Assembly (NCBI GenBank): GCA_002842265.1
Contig: PHCO01000003.1
Location: 1-50,514 of the forward strand
DNA length: 50,514 nucleotides
Direction of reading: 5' to 3'
Source: Betaproteobacteria bacterium HGW-Betaproteobacteria-18
GTDB taxonomy: Bacteria > Pseudomonadota > Gammaproteobacteria > Burkholderiales > Burkholderiaceae_C
The notes under the pieces are model-generated. The model saw only the letters and a program-made list of their open reading frames with translations, ran no database searches and had not been told where the DNA came from. This document shows, in pieces, positions 18,743 through 27,806 of the stretch (positions within the stretch are counted from its first letter, which is position 1; the number at the start of each line of letters is the position of its first letter). The position numbers and the translations under genes were made by a program.

Positions 18743-19300
18743 ATGGGTTCATTTGGTTTTCTCCATGTAATATTTCTAATCGCCGGCGGGGCTGTTGCTT
18801 ACTATTTCTTGTTTAGACCAGATGTTCATCTAATCATGCCGAATGAGCTTAAAGATATTGAGAAAAATGTTAAAGACTTAATCGAAGCTGATCCAATGGA
18901 TTACAATCTCATTGCGGAAACAAAGGAAAAACTAAGAGGGGAATTTGTGCAGTGTGCACATATGTTTAATCGAAATCCGCCTGGTTTTTCAAAGGAAGAA
19001 GCTACATCACTCAGGGCGATGGTGGATGAAAGCAAACAAACCTTGAGGAGTGTTTGTAAGCTTATGGAAGAAGTCAAGGGTCCGCTAGAGAAGGTATTGA
19101 GAGCCGCCGAAGTCGCGGCAGAAAAAATCAGAGCGGCAATTGAACTGAGAAAGAAGGATTCTTCTGGTGACAATGATGAGCTCGAGGATGAATTGGATGA
19201 TTTTGAAGCCATGCTGGAATCTATGATTGCTGATGTGCTAAAGCATACAGAGTCAAAGAAAAAACTCGAATATTCGTTGGCAAAGTACGGCTCCCTGTGA
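18743..19300 (+). CDS. Membrane-anchored coiled-coil hypothetical protein
   Basis: N-terminal TM FGFLHVIFLIAGGAVAYYFLF, then charged helical region; 1-nt gap to the next ORF. Confidence 0.65.
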   Translation: MGSFGFLHVIFLIAGGAVAYYFLFRPDVHLIMPNELKDIEKNVKDLIEADPMDYNLIAETKEKLRGEFVQCAHMFNRNPPGFSKEEATSLRAMVDESKQTLRSVCKLMEEVKGPLEKVLRAAEVAAEKIRAAIELRKKDSSGDNDELEDELDDFEAMLESMIADVLKHTESKKKLEYSLAKYGSL

Positions 19301-19301
19301 G

Positions 19302-20168
19302 GTGAAAATGGCTTTTCCTGATGGGGCTTTGTTTGTCAAAAGCGGTGATATTCCGTCCGGAATATATGGTGTAGCGGATACCTTAATATCGAAAGATGAA
19401 CTTACCATTTGGCTGAAGGATCTACAACAGTGCACAATCGTTTCGGATCGGCACGAGTCATATCAAACGGGTACAGGTCGAATCGCTGGAGGAATACTTG
19501 GCGCAGTACTACTTGGACCTATTGGTGCGGCTGGTGGGTTGCTAGCTGGAGGAAAGAGGCGAATTGATCAAACAATAATACTTTGCCGCCTGTTTGATGG
19601 CAGATCGTTTACGGCAGAGTGCTCGCAAACTACTGCGGCAAAACTAACGCAAGTTGCGGTATTAAATCAATCACCTAGACAGGCTGCCTCATCGGCGCCG
19701 ATGTACGAATCATCAAGACCAGTCGCCGTTACTCATGAAAAGGACTCTGATTCAATAGATTGCCCGATGTGCGCAGAACGCATAAAAGAGAAAGCAAAAA
19801 TTTGTCGGTTCTGTGGGTGCAAAGTTCAAGAAGAAAAAAGCAAGAAAGTTGACTCTTTAAAACTGCAGGATGATGTGGATGAAGTGCATCAATTTGACGA
19901 GCTATATCAAAAGTATGTCTCGAACTCAGATGACGCCGAAGTGTTCGATCGAGAATCTGCTTTAGAGGTAATGACTTTGTTTTCTCGGCTTCAAAAGCAA
20001 CACCCCGACCTGTCGTATAGAGACTTGGCGGATAGGGTAAGGGATGAGTTTGGTGGTAACACTAAACAGCCGCTTTATGACCTGATCAAGAATGGGTTTA
20101 AGTTTCTTAGATCGAACAGGAGGTTTGATATCGTTGAAGATCGTTATGTTGTTGTAAAAAAGGCTTGA
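19302..20168 (+). CDS. Glycine-zipper plus zinc-ribbon protein
   Basis: GGILGAVLLGPIGAAGGLLAGGKRR and CPMCAERIKEKAKICRFCGCKV. Confidence 0.7.
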   Translation: MKMAFPDGALFVKSGDIPSGIYGVADTLISKDELTIWLKDLQQCTIVSDRHESYQTGTGRIAGGILGAVLLGPIGAAGGLLAGGKRRIDQTIILCRLFDGRSFTAECSQTTAAKLTQVAVLNQSPRQAASSAPMYESSRPVAVTHEKDSDSIDCPMCAERIKEKAKICRFCGCKVQEEKSKKVDSLKLQDDVDEVHQFDELYQKYVSNSDDAEVFDRESALEVMTLFSRLQKQHPDLSYRDLADRVRDEFGGNTKQPLYDLIKNGFKFLRSNRRFDIVEDRYVVVKKA

Positions 20169-20271
20169 TAAGAATCTTGTCATGGTTGTCTGTGGCGTTT
20201 GATAATTGGTTTGCTGGCAAGAATCATGTTTCACGCTGAGTTATCTTTACCACTTTGTTTTCGGGGTTGCA

Positions 20272-20308
20272 CGTTGGCCGAACATAGTCAGTAGTTTATC
20301 GGCCAACG
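20272..20308. repeat. 10-bp perfect inverted repeat
   Basis: CGTTGGCCGA-n17-TCGGCCAACG in the spacer before the second HNH gene. Confidence 0.6.
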
Positions 20309-20493
20309 CCATCAGAAACTGATTTATCCGCGAAGGGCGGAAATTGCTGCACAATGTTCAGCAGCTTTTATTTCCGACCGACTGTATCGGGTGGAAAATT
20401 CTAGTTCATACCCGAGCGAAATCTGCACCAAGCCAGAGGAGTGGCTCGACGACTGCCAGGCTTTTCCTAACCTATAGATTTTTTGGAAATTTC

Positions 20494-20886
20494 ATGACCG
20501 AGGCCTCGAAGCAACCAAGAAGTACCTACTACCAAGCTTTCGTCAGAGACAAATTTCGCTGTGTGTATTGCGAAAAGGACATCCTTGAGTCCTTCGACTC
20601 CTTTGCAGCCTCGCACCTCGATCACCTCAAGCCGGAAAGTGCGCGAGGACCATGTGAGGATGTATGGAACCGAGTCACTGCCTGTGGTGTTTGCAATTCC
20701 CTCAAGGGTGCCTATGACCCTGTACCCGGCGAGCATGTGACCGAAGAGAATTTCGCTACGGCGGTAGCCAACGCCAAGGACTACATTCAAAAGAAGCGCC
20801 ACGGAGAAGCCAACACCAGTTACTTCCGAGACTACCAGTATTGGCTCGAAGAATCAGCCAAGATAAAGGCTCAGTCCAAACGGTAA
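20494..20886 (+). CDS. HNH endonuclease family protein
   Basis: CVYCEKDI...SHLDHLKPES...VTACGVCNSLKG. Confidence 0.8.
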   Translation: MTEASKQPRSTYYQAFVRDKFRCVYCEKDILESFDSFAASHLDHLKPESARGPCEDVWNRVTACGVCNSLKGAYDPVPGEHVTEENFATAVANAKDYIQKKRHGEANTSYFRDYQYWLEESAKIKAQSKR

Positions 20887-20893
20887 CCATCTA

Positions 20894-20917
20894 CAGGCCG
20901 GTGAGTAGACCGGCCTG
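20894..20917 (+). terminator. Strong hairpin just after the HNH gene
   Basis: CAGGCCGGT-gagtag-ACCGGCCTG; no T-tract. Confidence 0.4.
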
Positions 20918-21324
20918 CGGTACTTCTCTCGTTGCTGCGAAGCTGTCAGACAGCCAACCAAGTTGAAGGCCCGCTCATGGCCGAAAGCCCCTGGTCGACC
21001 ATTGCATTCACTCAACCCCAAGCAACAATCCCCTGCCATCGCTCTCGCATCAAAATTAATTTGATTTTTCGCGTTCAATATAGTCGGGACATTTACGAGG
21101 CAAGGGGGTAGTTCTGTTCTTCGCAGCCTCGCTAGTCTGCACGGTGGCCGCTTGGGCACTCCGCGCAGAATTTGTCAGTGGTCCGTAGATGTTGGTGCAG
21201 CACGGCTTCACAAAAGGGAGGCCGAAGAAGCAAGTGCAAACGGCCAACTAAACCAAACAGAGGCTTCCTGTTCGTTGCGTATCGCGAACTCTGTCATTCA
21301 ACGTCTGCTTCACCACATCAACAG

Positions 21325-21376
21325 CGACGGCTCCTGGCCGGGACTACCAGCTCGCGGCCGTACCAAGGAGCCGTCG
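21325..21376. repeat. Intergenic hairpin repeat copy 3
   Basis: CGACGGCTCCT GGCCGGGACTACCAGCTCGCGG... AGGAGCCGTCG; core shared with copies 1 and 2. Confidence 0.65.
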
Positions 21377-21794
21377 TACGTGATAGAAACGGCAAGAAGG
21401 ACTGCTTGCTCAGATCACTGCCGGCCGGGGATCTTGAGCGGACTTTCGTGTAGTTTCAGCATAGCAGTCTGTCAAGCCTTCAATGTTGCTGGATATTGCA
21501 GTCCTTTGCCGCTCCCAACAAAAGCGCCATGTTCCAGTAGACGCAGACCTTGTCGGTCTGTAAGCTATCATGCAAATCGGGAACGAGTGCGCATACCCGA
21601 TTTAGATGCTCGGCGGACCTGGGAGGGACCCAATGGGGTTTCTCGGATCTGTTAAACCTGTTCATAGTGATGTGTTACAGCTTTGATTTCAAATACATTT
21701 TCGGAATGCTATGCGCCTTTATTTGGCAATCGTGATTGTGGGTATCCTGCGTTATGCCGTTTGAATCAAAGGTGTACCTCATCGGAGGGCATAA

Positions 21795-22703
21795 ATGACT
21801 AGTGCCAGCAATGCATTCGTAGCAGCGGCTACCGCCGTGACGATGGCCGCCGCTGTCGGATATGGCCTTTATTGGCTCACGGCCCCAAAGGGGCCGCCAG
21901 TGAATGCGGGACAGTTGGGGCGTAAGTGGTTTGCTTGGACCGCAATGATCTTGACGACTTCTACGTTGCCTCGCTTTTTTCTATCCTACAGTACAGTCTC
22001 ATTTGTGAATTGGGTAATTGGTCTGGTCTTTTTTGGAGGCCTAGCCTTGATATTCGGGTGGGCGTATGGTCGCTTTTCCAGGTTCAAGCCGCCTAGACCT
22101 GATGAGCAGCCAAATGCTCAAGGTGCATACGAGTCACATATGAAGGCTTCACCGAAACACGTAGGCTCGATCCGAACTCACTATACCAATCCACATATTA
22201 CTGAGCACGCCAGCGACGAAGTCATAAAAGGGGGTACAGAGGATGATCCTGATATACCCAAAGACCCAAGCACTGAAATTCCTACGATTGCCACTTCTGG
22301 TCGTGTTCCGCTAACCGCTGCCGAGGCATCCGAAGTGTTATGGGAGAAGGCGGCCCATGAATTGAAGACAAATCGCCGCGAGGGCTTGTGGGCGCGCTGC
22401 TTCGCCGAGAGCGACGGCAATGAAAATCGAGCTTTGGCTCGCTACTTGCGCTTTCGGGTTGGTGAACTACAGGTAGAGCAGAACTCGTCGCCCCAGCAGC
22501 ATGTCGTAAGTCATTGTTCTGCAGATGTAGTTCTCCCAGATCTAGTCTCCGATGAGACGCCAATTTCAGGCGATGAGCCTGTTAAGTGCCCGCGTTGTTC
22601 TCATATCGTCACAGTTGGCTCGACAATTTGTCCAAATTGTTTAGCTATGTTCGGCCCGCAGTCAATCTGGAAATTGGTGCGGAATAAGACTTCCGGTTCG
22701 TGA
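21795..22703 (+). CDS. Membrane protein with C-terminal zinc ribbon
   Basis: Two TM segments near the N-terminus; CPRCSHIVTVGSTICPNC; GLWARCFAESDGNENRALARYLRFRV segment. Confidence 0.65.
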   Translation: MTSASNAFVAAATAVTMAAAVGYGLYWLTAPKGPPVNAGQLGRKWFAWTAMILTTSTLPRFFLSYSTVSFVNWVIGLVFFGGLALIFGWAYGRFSRFKPPRPDEQPNAQGAYESHMKASPKHVGSIRTHYTNPHITEHASDEVIKGGTEDDPDIPKDPSTEIPTIATSGRVPLTAAEASEVLWEKAAHELKTNRREGLWARCFAESDGNENRALARYLRFRVGELQVEQNSSPQQHVVSHCSADVVLPDLVSDETPISGDEPVKCPRCSHIVTVGSTICPNCLAMFGPQSIWKLVRNKTSGS

Positions 22704-23123
22704 TCTGTCAGTCGTACACGCGACTATGCATTAACTCAGATGGCAAACATCCTGATTACGTTCGGGGGTGGGCAATCTAGCGGCGTTGCTCAACCGGGCG
22801 CTGGCACTGGGAGATGAAACACCGAAGCCTGAGGTAGAAAAGAACGGCACACGCAAGCAGGTCAATCGTTCGAGTGGGGCTGCTGTTCTTGCGCTGGATC
22901 AGCCCGGCGCTACTGCTGGCCATGTCAGAGTGTGTGAAAGCCTGGGTGAAGACCTACTTGCCCGGCCGCTCCCGCCCTCGAAATCACACCCACAGCAAGC
23001 CTCATCACTCTCAGGCGTACATGCGGGCGACCTAAGTGTTGTGAATTTGGAGACATGCGGGCGGCGGTGATACCAGCTCCGACCATTTAAAGGTGAGGCA
23101 TCTTGATGCAGATTGATTGGACT

Positions 23124-23642
23124 TCAATCTTTTGAAAAGCCTGGCAGTTCCCAAAGGAAGTGAACACCGTTCGCTCCCAAACGGTCTTCGATGAGAAGTT
23201 CAATCGTATCGTTGTCAAAACCGATCGATCGAAGCTTTTCAATTAATAATGATGCCTGCTGATATTGATCCTCAGAATCTATTACATCTGCAAGCATGTC
23301 AACAAGCTCACCTGGATCTACGGGAAGTGGGGAAGGCAAAACTTCAACAAGAGCAGTTTTTTCTGGTGGTCTTTCTGAACTTGCTGAGTTGTCGACGAAT
23401 GATTTCTGTCTCTCAGCCTTCAGAACTTCGATTTCGTCTTTGATGGACTGAACCCTGTAGCGAATATACAGTGCCCTGGCTTTTTGCTCATCCCCTTGGC
23501 AATCACTTAGCGCTTTTGCCCAGAGCCCAAGTCGCTTCTCACCTTCGGCAAGTTCAAGTACAACTTGCTCATAAAGAACTTCGTCAGCAATTCGCGATGC
23601 GGCGGCTGCACGCCGAAGATTTTCAAACATGCTGCGTTCCAA
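23124..23642 (-). CDS. Hypothetical protein sharing a domain with 21795..22703
   Basis: LGLWAKALSDCQGDEQKARALYIRYRVQSIKDE resembles GLWARCFAESDGNENRALARYLRFRVGELQVE. Confidence 0.6.
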   Translation of the reverse strand: MERSMFENLRRAAAASRIADEVLYEQVVLELAEGEKRLGLWAKALSDCQGDEQKARALYIRYRVQSIKDEIEVLKAERQKSFVDNSASSERPPEKTALVEVLPSPLPVDPGELVDMLADVIDSEDQYQQASLLIEKLRSIGFDNDTIELLIEDRLGANGVHFLWELPGFSKD

Positions 23643-23837
23643 AAATTTGGCGAGAACTATGCATCTCGCTCCATAGTGAGCTGCGATAACATCTTAACAT
23701 TTGATTACCTTGGTTTGGGTCGTTCAAACTTGACTATTTCTCCCTCGTTGGCAATGCAAACGACATGTTCGATAACCCTCTGCGACCCATCACCATCCTC
23801 TGGGGTCATGTAGATCAATTCCATTTGCCATCCAAGT

Positions 23838-23902
23838 GTAAGCGCGCTGCCATCCCAACTTGACCGCATGGTGAGGTCAAGTTGGGATGGCGGCGCGCTT
23901 AC
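23838..23902. repeat. 28-bp near-perfect inverted repeat (27/28), 9-nt loop
   Basis: GTAAGCGCGCTGCCATCCCAACTTGACC-gcatggtga-GGTCAAGTTGGGATGGCGGCGCGCTTAC. Confidence 0.85.
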
Positions 23903-23996
23903 GAGTGACCGGTTTCCGGAATGTGTTCGACCGTCATCAACGGGTCGATACCGTCGTCCAGGTGAGGGTGAAGCGGTCGATGGCTCGGCGCCGGCC

Positions 23997-24112
23997 GGTC
24001 GCGAAGCCCTATGACCGCAGCACCTCACACAGCCGCCATTCGGGCCAGCGCCGGTCGCCGTGCACAACAGCCGCTTCATGGCAGTCAGCGTGAGCGCGCC
24101 TGGCAGCACTCA
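23997..24112. repeat. Right copy of ~115-bp direct repeat flanking the accessory block
   Basis: Matches 13271-13385. Confidence 0.75.
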
Positions 24113-24195
24113 CCGTCACCTGCCGCTGCACTGCCGCCGTCCAAGTCAAGAGTTTGAACGGCAACAACGTCGTGACCTGTCAGTTCGGATTCGAT

Positions 24196-24957
24196 TTAGA
24201 GCACGATACCCAGCGGTTTAAAGGTGGTATTGCATTCCATGCACATCACTCGCAAGGATGGCTTTCCCCAGACGCTTTGAGCACAGTCACAAGAGAACTT
24301 CATCCGATTGGACTTGTTCACGACCGCCGGTGTGGCCACAGCCGGTCGTACCACCAGGCTGGCCTGGACGTGCAGGGCCTGAGCCGGTGTCGAGCCACCG
24401 CCAACAGCCGCACTCAAATGCATGCCTTCGGTGAGCTGGCCAGCAGCGACCAGCTCGGGCGCAGGAAACCTGTCGTACCAGCTCAGTCGGAAAGCCCGGG
24501 TGATCAGATCTGCACAGGCGATCAGGAACTGTCCGCCCTCTATGGCGAAGTCCGCCATACAGTCACCGGTCCGTTTCCCACCCGGCTTGCCGGTGGAGGA
24601 GGGCATAAGGCCGATGGCCTCCATTTTGTCGGCCCACTCACCGTTGTGATACCGGCCCCGGCCGGGCGTGCCGAAGTGGGACTGCCAGAGGTGGGTCATC
24701 TCGTGGACCAGGGTCTGCATGGTCTCCACCAGAGGTACCACCGCGAAGTAGGCCGGGTTGAGCGCGATTTCATCGGTGGTGCGGCCGTCTAGATCCGCGA
24801 ATCGCTGGTGGGAGAAGTAGCCACAAGTGCGCTTTTCCCGCTGCAGGGTGATCAGGCACGACGGCAGCATGCCCGCGAACAGTGCCTGGTTGAAGTGGTC
24901 GTAGGCTGTCTGCAGTTCGGCGTAGTTCTGGGCGGTTGGGTTGGTGAACGCGGTCAT
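24196..24957 (-). CDS. SprT-like zinc metallopeptidase
   Basis: TLVHEMTHLWQ (HExxH); YDHFNQALFAGMLPSCLITLQREKRTCGYFS. Confidence 0.85.
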   Translation of the reverse strand: MTAFTNPTAQNYAELQTAYDHFNQALFAGMLPSCLITLQREKRTCGYFSHQRFADLDGRTTDEIALNPAYFAVVPLVETMQTLVHEMTHLWQSHFGTPGRGRYHNGEWADKMEAIGLMPSSTGKPGGKRTGDCMADFAIEGGQFLIACADLITRAFRLSWYDRFPAPELVAAGQLTEGMHLSAAVGGGSTPAQALHVQASLVVRPAVATPAVVNKSNRMKFSCDCAQSVWGKPSLRVMCMECNTTFKPLGIVL

Positions 24958-24966
24958 GACCAATTA

Positions 24967-24984
24967 TTGTATTGCGCAATACAA
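24967..24984. promoter_or_regulatory. 18-bp perfect palindrome, probable operator
   Basis: TTGTATTGCGCAATACAA between divergent sprT-like and vapB-like genes. Confidence 0.55.
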
Positions 24985-25036
24985 ACGCAAAACACGAGAA
25001 AAAGATATACTTCGGTACATACCACCGGAGCTGCCC

Positions 25037-25297
25037 ATGGGACAAACCGCCAAAATCTTCATGACCGGCCGCAGTCAGGCCGTTCGCCTGCCACTGGCTT
25101 ACCGCTTTGACACGTCATCGGTGTTCATTCGCAAGGACCTGCGCACGGGCGACGTCATTCTCTCCCAGCGTCCAGATACCTGGGACGGGTTCCTGCAGGC
25201 ATTGTCGGCGACCGAGGTGCCGGCAGACTTCCTCGGCCATGAGGAACGCCAGCAGGGGGAACAGACGCGTGACCCGCTGCAGGGCTTGACTGAATGA
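25037..25297 (+). CDS. VapB/AbrB-like antitoxin
   Basis: MGQTAKIFMTGRSQAVRLPLAYRF...VFIRKDLRTGDVILSQRP; overlaps the PIN toxin start. Confidence 0.85.
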   Translation: MGQTAKIFMTGRSQAVRLPLAYRFDTSSVFIRKDLRTGDVILSQRPDTWDGFLQALSATEVPADFLGHEERQQGEQTRDPLQGLTE

Positions 25298-25695
25298 CCC
25301 TCAAGTTCATGCTTGACACCAACATGGTGAGCCAATTGCTCCGCGGTCACTCGAAGGTCCTGCAGCAGGTGACAAGTGCACCGATGGAGTCGCTGTGCAT
25401 TTCGGCGGTGACCGAGGGCGAGCTGGCCTTTGGGTTGGCCAAGCGTCCTGGTGCCACCAGGCTGGCCAACACGGTCGGGGAGTTTCTTCGGAGAATTGAG
25501 ATCTGCGCATGGGACAGCGACGTGGCACAAGCCTACGGCGTTCTGCGCGCGGACATTGAAAAAACAGGGTTGAGCCTGGCGCCGCTGGACATGATGATCG
25601 CCGCGCACGCGCAATGCGTAGGGGCAACGCTGGTGACCAACGATGCGGCATTCAAACGGATACACGCGCTGACGGTCGTGGACTGGACGAAGTAG
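25294..25695 (+). CDS. VapC-type PIN-domain toxin
   Basis: FMLDTNMVSQLLRG, ISAVTEGELAFG, PLDMMIAAHA, LVTNDAAF. Confidence 0.92.
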   Translation: MTLKFMLDTNMVSQLLRGHSKVLQQVTSAPMESLCISAVTEGELAFGLAKRPGATRLANTVGEFLRRIEICAWDSDVAQAYGVLRADIEKTGLSLAPLDMMIAAHAQCVGATLVTNDAAFKRIHALTVVDWTK

Positions 25696-25708
25696 AAAAG
25701 GCGGCAAC

Positions 25709-25921
25709 ATGACACATACGAGCAGCCAGGACGAGCCGTGCACGGACCTGGCACCCACGCCATGGGAAGAAGCTGGCATGGCATGGTGGAATGCACTGAC
25801 GGAAGCAGATCGGCGATATTGGTGCTTTGCCGCGACGACTGCAGTACCGGCAGAGACTTGGCGGTATTTCAAGAGCGTCACGCGCGACGACGCGAAGAGT
25901 AAAGTCGTTTGTATGACATGA
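25709..25921 (+). CDS. Small hypothetical protein
   Basis: 70-aa ORF immediately downstream of vapC-like gene, protein-like composition. Confidence 0.4.
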   Translation: MTHTSSQDEPCTDLAPTPWEEAGMAWWNALTEADRRYWCFAATTAVPAETWRYFKSVTRDDAKSKVVCMT

Positions 25922-25944
25922 TCTGCGATAGGGAAGGAACAACG

Positions 25945-26172
25945 ATGAACATCCTGAAATTCACTTTCAAGCTGCTCAAGCACGGCGGCATCTTCCTGCT
26001 GCGGGCGTTTGGGATATTGGCACCTATAGCTGGATCGTTTGCTCCCTCTGCGGGAGCAGGTGGTCGATCAATGGCTGACTTCCGCCATGCATCCCTCACT
26101 GGGCACTTCTCCGATGGAACTCCCGAAAGGTGGGAGTACAAAAACATCTATGTGGAAGACGATGAGAAATAG
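25945..26172 (+). CDS. Small hypothetical protein
   Basis: In-frame start MNILKFTFKLLKHGGIF of the ORF ending at 26172. Confidence 0.35.
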   Translation: MNILKFTFKLLKHGGIFLLRAFGILAPIAGSFAPSAGAGGRSMADFRHASLTGHFSDGTPERWEYKNIYVEDDEK

Positions 26173-26176
26173 CCGT

Positions 26177-27760
26177 TTATCGGCCAGTTGATTTCCTGCC
26201 CGCATCGTTTGCGTGCCTCTCGCTCTCACCTGCGAGTTTTGCCAAATTTGAGCCGATAGATATCCCTATCCATCCCATCATCACAGTCCACAAAGCCGGC
26301 AGGCCAATGAACATGGTCATCATGAGCATGGCCATTAGGGTCAGCTTGTAGTCGTTGCCGGTGGAGCGCACCAGCTCGGTGAGCTTGAAGGTGCCCTCGG
26401 GGTACATCGCGTCGACCAGGTGAGCGTCCATCCACAGGGTGATGCTCCACAGGATGGCCCAGAACTTCACCGTGAAAACCCCCACTGCGCCGTACAGCAT
26501 CACCTTCAGGTTGTAGCCCGAGAGGAAAGTGATCAGCGGCAGGAACATGTACATGCCCATCAGGATGATGGCCTGCATCATGAGCAAGCCGTTCATCAAC
26601 GGGTTGATGGTCACGTAGGAGAACAACTGCGTCAGAAACACCCCGATGGTGGAGACGGCGCCGCCCACATTCTGGGCCAGGGAGTTGTCCACCCCGAGCG
26701 CTCGGGTCGTGTCCACGAAAGCCGGGTTGGCCAAGCTCTCGGCCAGCATGGCAAGCTGGTCCTTGGCCTTGTCCGAGTCGGTGAAAACCAGGGCGAGCTT
26801 GTCCGACAGGTTCTTCCAGCGGTCGCTTTGCTTGATCATGGCCTCGCGCACGCCAGCGGCATCTTCCCACCACTCCTTGCAGGTCGGGCGACCCCAGTCG
26901 GGGTTCACGTAGCCTTCATAGGGTGGTGGTGCGCTGGCGGACGGGTTGAAGTAGTCCCCGTCGCGCGCGAAGTTGACCGGGAAACCCGGCACGGGGTTGG
27001 CAGCACGCATGTCGGCGTAGAACCCGGGTTCCGTGCGGAACAACTGACTGCCCATCCACCCCACGTCGTTAGGACCGTAGTCTTTGTTGGTCGACGCAAT
27101 GATGGCCTGACCCGACGCGGAGATCTCGCTCTTGACGGTGTTGATGTATTTGCTCTGGGCGGGCTTGAAGCACTCGCTGTAGAAGCGCTGCACCGAGAGC
27201 AGCAGGGCCGGGTCTTCGATCGTGGCGATCCTGGCCAGCTCCTCGATGGCGCGGATCTCGCTCTCGCTGCTGTTGATGCCAGCGCGCAAGGCGGTGTTCG
27301 CGCCGGCCGAGATCGACATGACGGTGAACCACCAGGCAGGCACGTTGGACAACGATCCCCCCGCACCGCTCATGCTGCCGTCGATGGCGTCCACCATGGC
27401 GGTGTCGAAGGTGGACCCGGTGCCGGAGTCCCGGGTCACCGGTGCCGGGTTCGGATTGGTGGCCGTCGGTCGCGGCTGGTACGACAAGTTGATCGAGTGC
27501 AGCGACGTGACCGGCAGGGTGGCAAAACAGACCGAGAACACAAACAGCGCCACGATGAGCTGGGTGCCGATGCGGTCAATGACACCAAAGACCCCAACGG
27601 TTTCTGCGCCTTGCTCTTTGGCCTCACGCCAGGCATTGAAGACGATCAGCATGAATGGGATCACCACTAGGCCGGTGCCAGTGATGATTTCGCCGAAGAT
27701 GTTGGCAAAGGCCCAGCCGTACATCGTCGTGAAGATTTCCAGGTAGCTGTCGAGCTGCAT
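26177..27760 (-). CDS. traG: Conjugal transfer protein TraG N-terminal domain protein
   Basis: YLEIFTTMYGWAFANIFGEIITGTGLVVIPFMLIVFNAW; multi-TM. Confidence 0.85.
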   Translation of the reverse strand: MQLDSYLEIFTTMYGWAFANIFGEIITGTGLVVIPFMLIVFNAWREAKEQGAETVGVFGVIDRIGTQLIVALFVFSVCFATLPVTSLHSINLSYQPRPTATNPNPAPVTRDSGTGSTFDTAMVDAIDGSMSGAGGSLSNVPAWWFTVMSISAGANTALRAGINSSESEIRAIEELARIATIEDPALLLSVQRFYSECFKPAQSKYINTVKSEISASGQAIIASTNKDYGPNDVGWMGSQLFRTEPGFYADMRAANPVPGFPVNFARDGDYFNPSASAPPPYEGYVNPDWGRPTCKEWWEDAAGVREAMIKQSDRWKNLSDKLALVFTDSDKAKDQLAMLAESLANPAFVDTTRALGVDNSLAQNVGGAVSTIGVFLTQLFSYVTINPLMNGLLMMQAIILMGMYMFLPLITFLSGYNLKVMLYGAVGVFTVKFWAILWSITLWMDAHLVDAMYPEGTFKLTELVRSTGNDYKLTLMAMLMMTMFIGLPALWTVMMGWIGISIGSNLAKLAGESERHANDAGRKSTGR

Positions 27761-27806
27761 ATGTGGCTCCGGGAGCGCGAGAGGTTGGGGTGCGTGGGGT
27801 CAGTGC

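Noticed and set aside
22768-23070. 100-aa plus-strand ORF
   Set aside because: No RBS, family or conserved motif; could be a remnant but not supportable as a CDS.
26420-27670. 416-aa plus-strand ORF
   Set aside because: Antisense shadow of traG; His/Gln/Gly-rich low-complexity translation.
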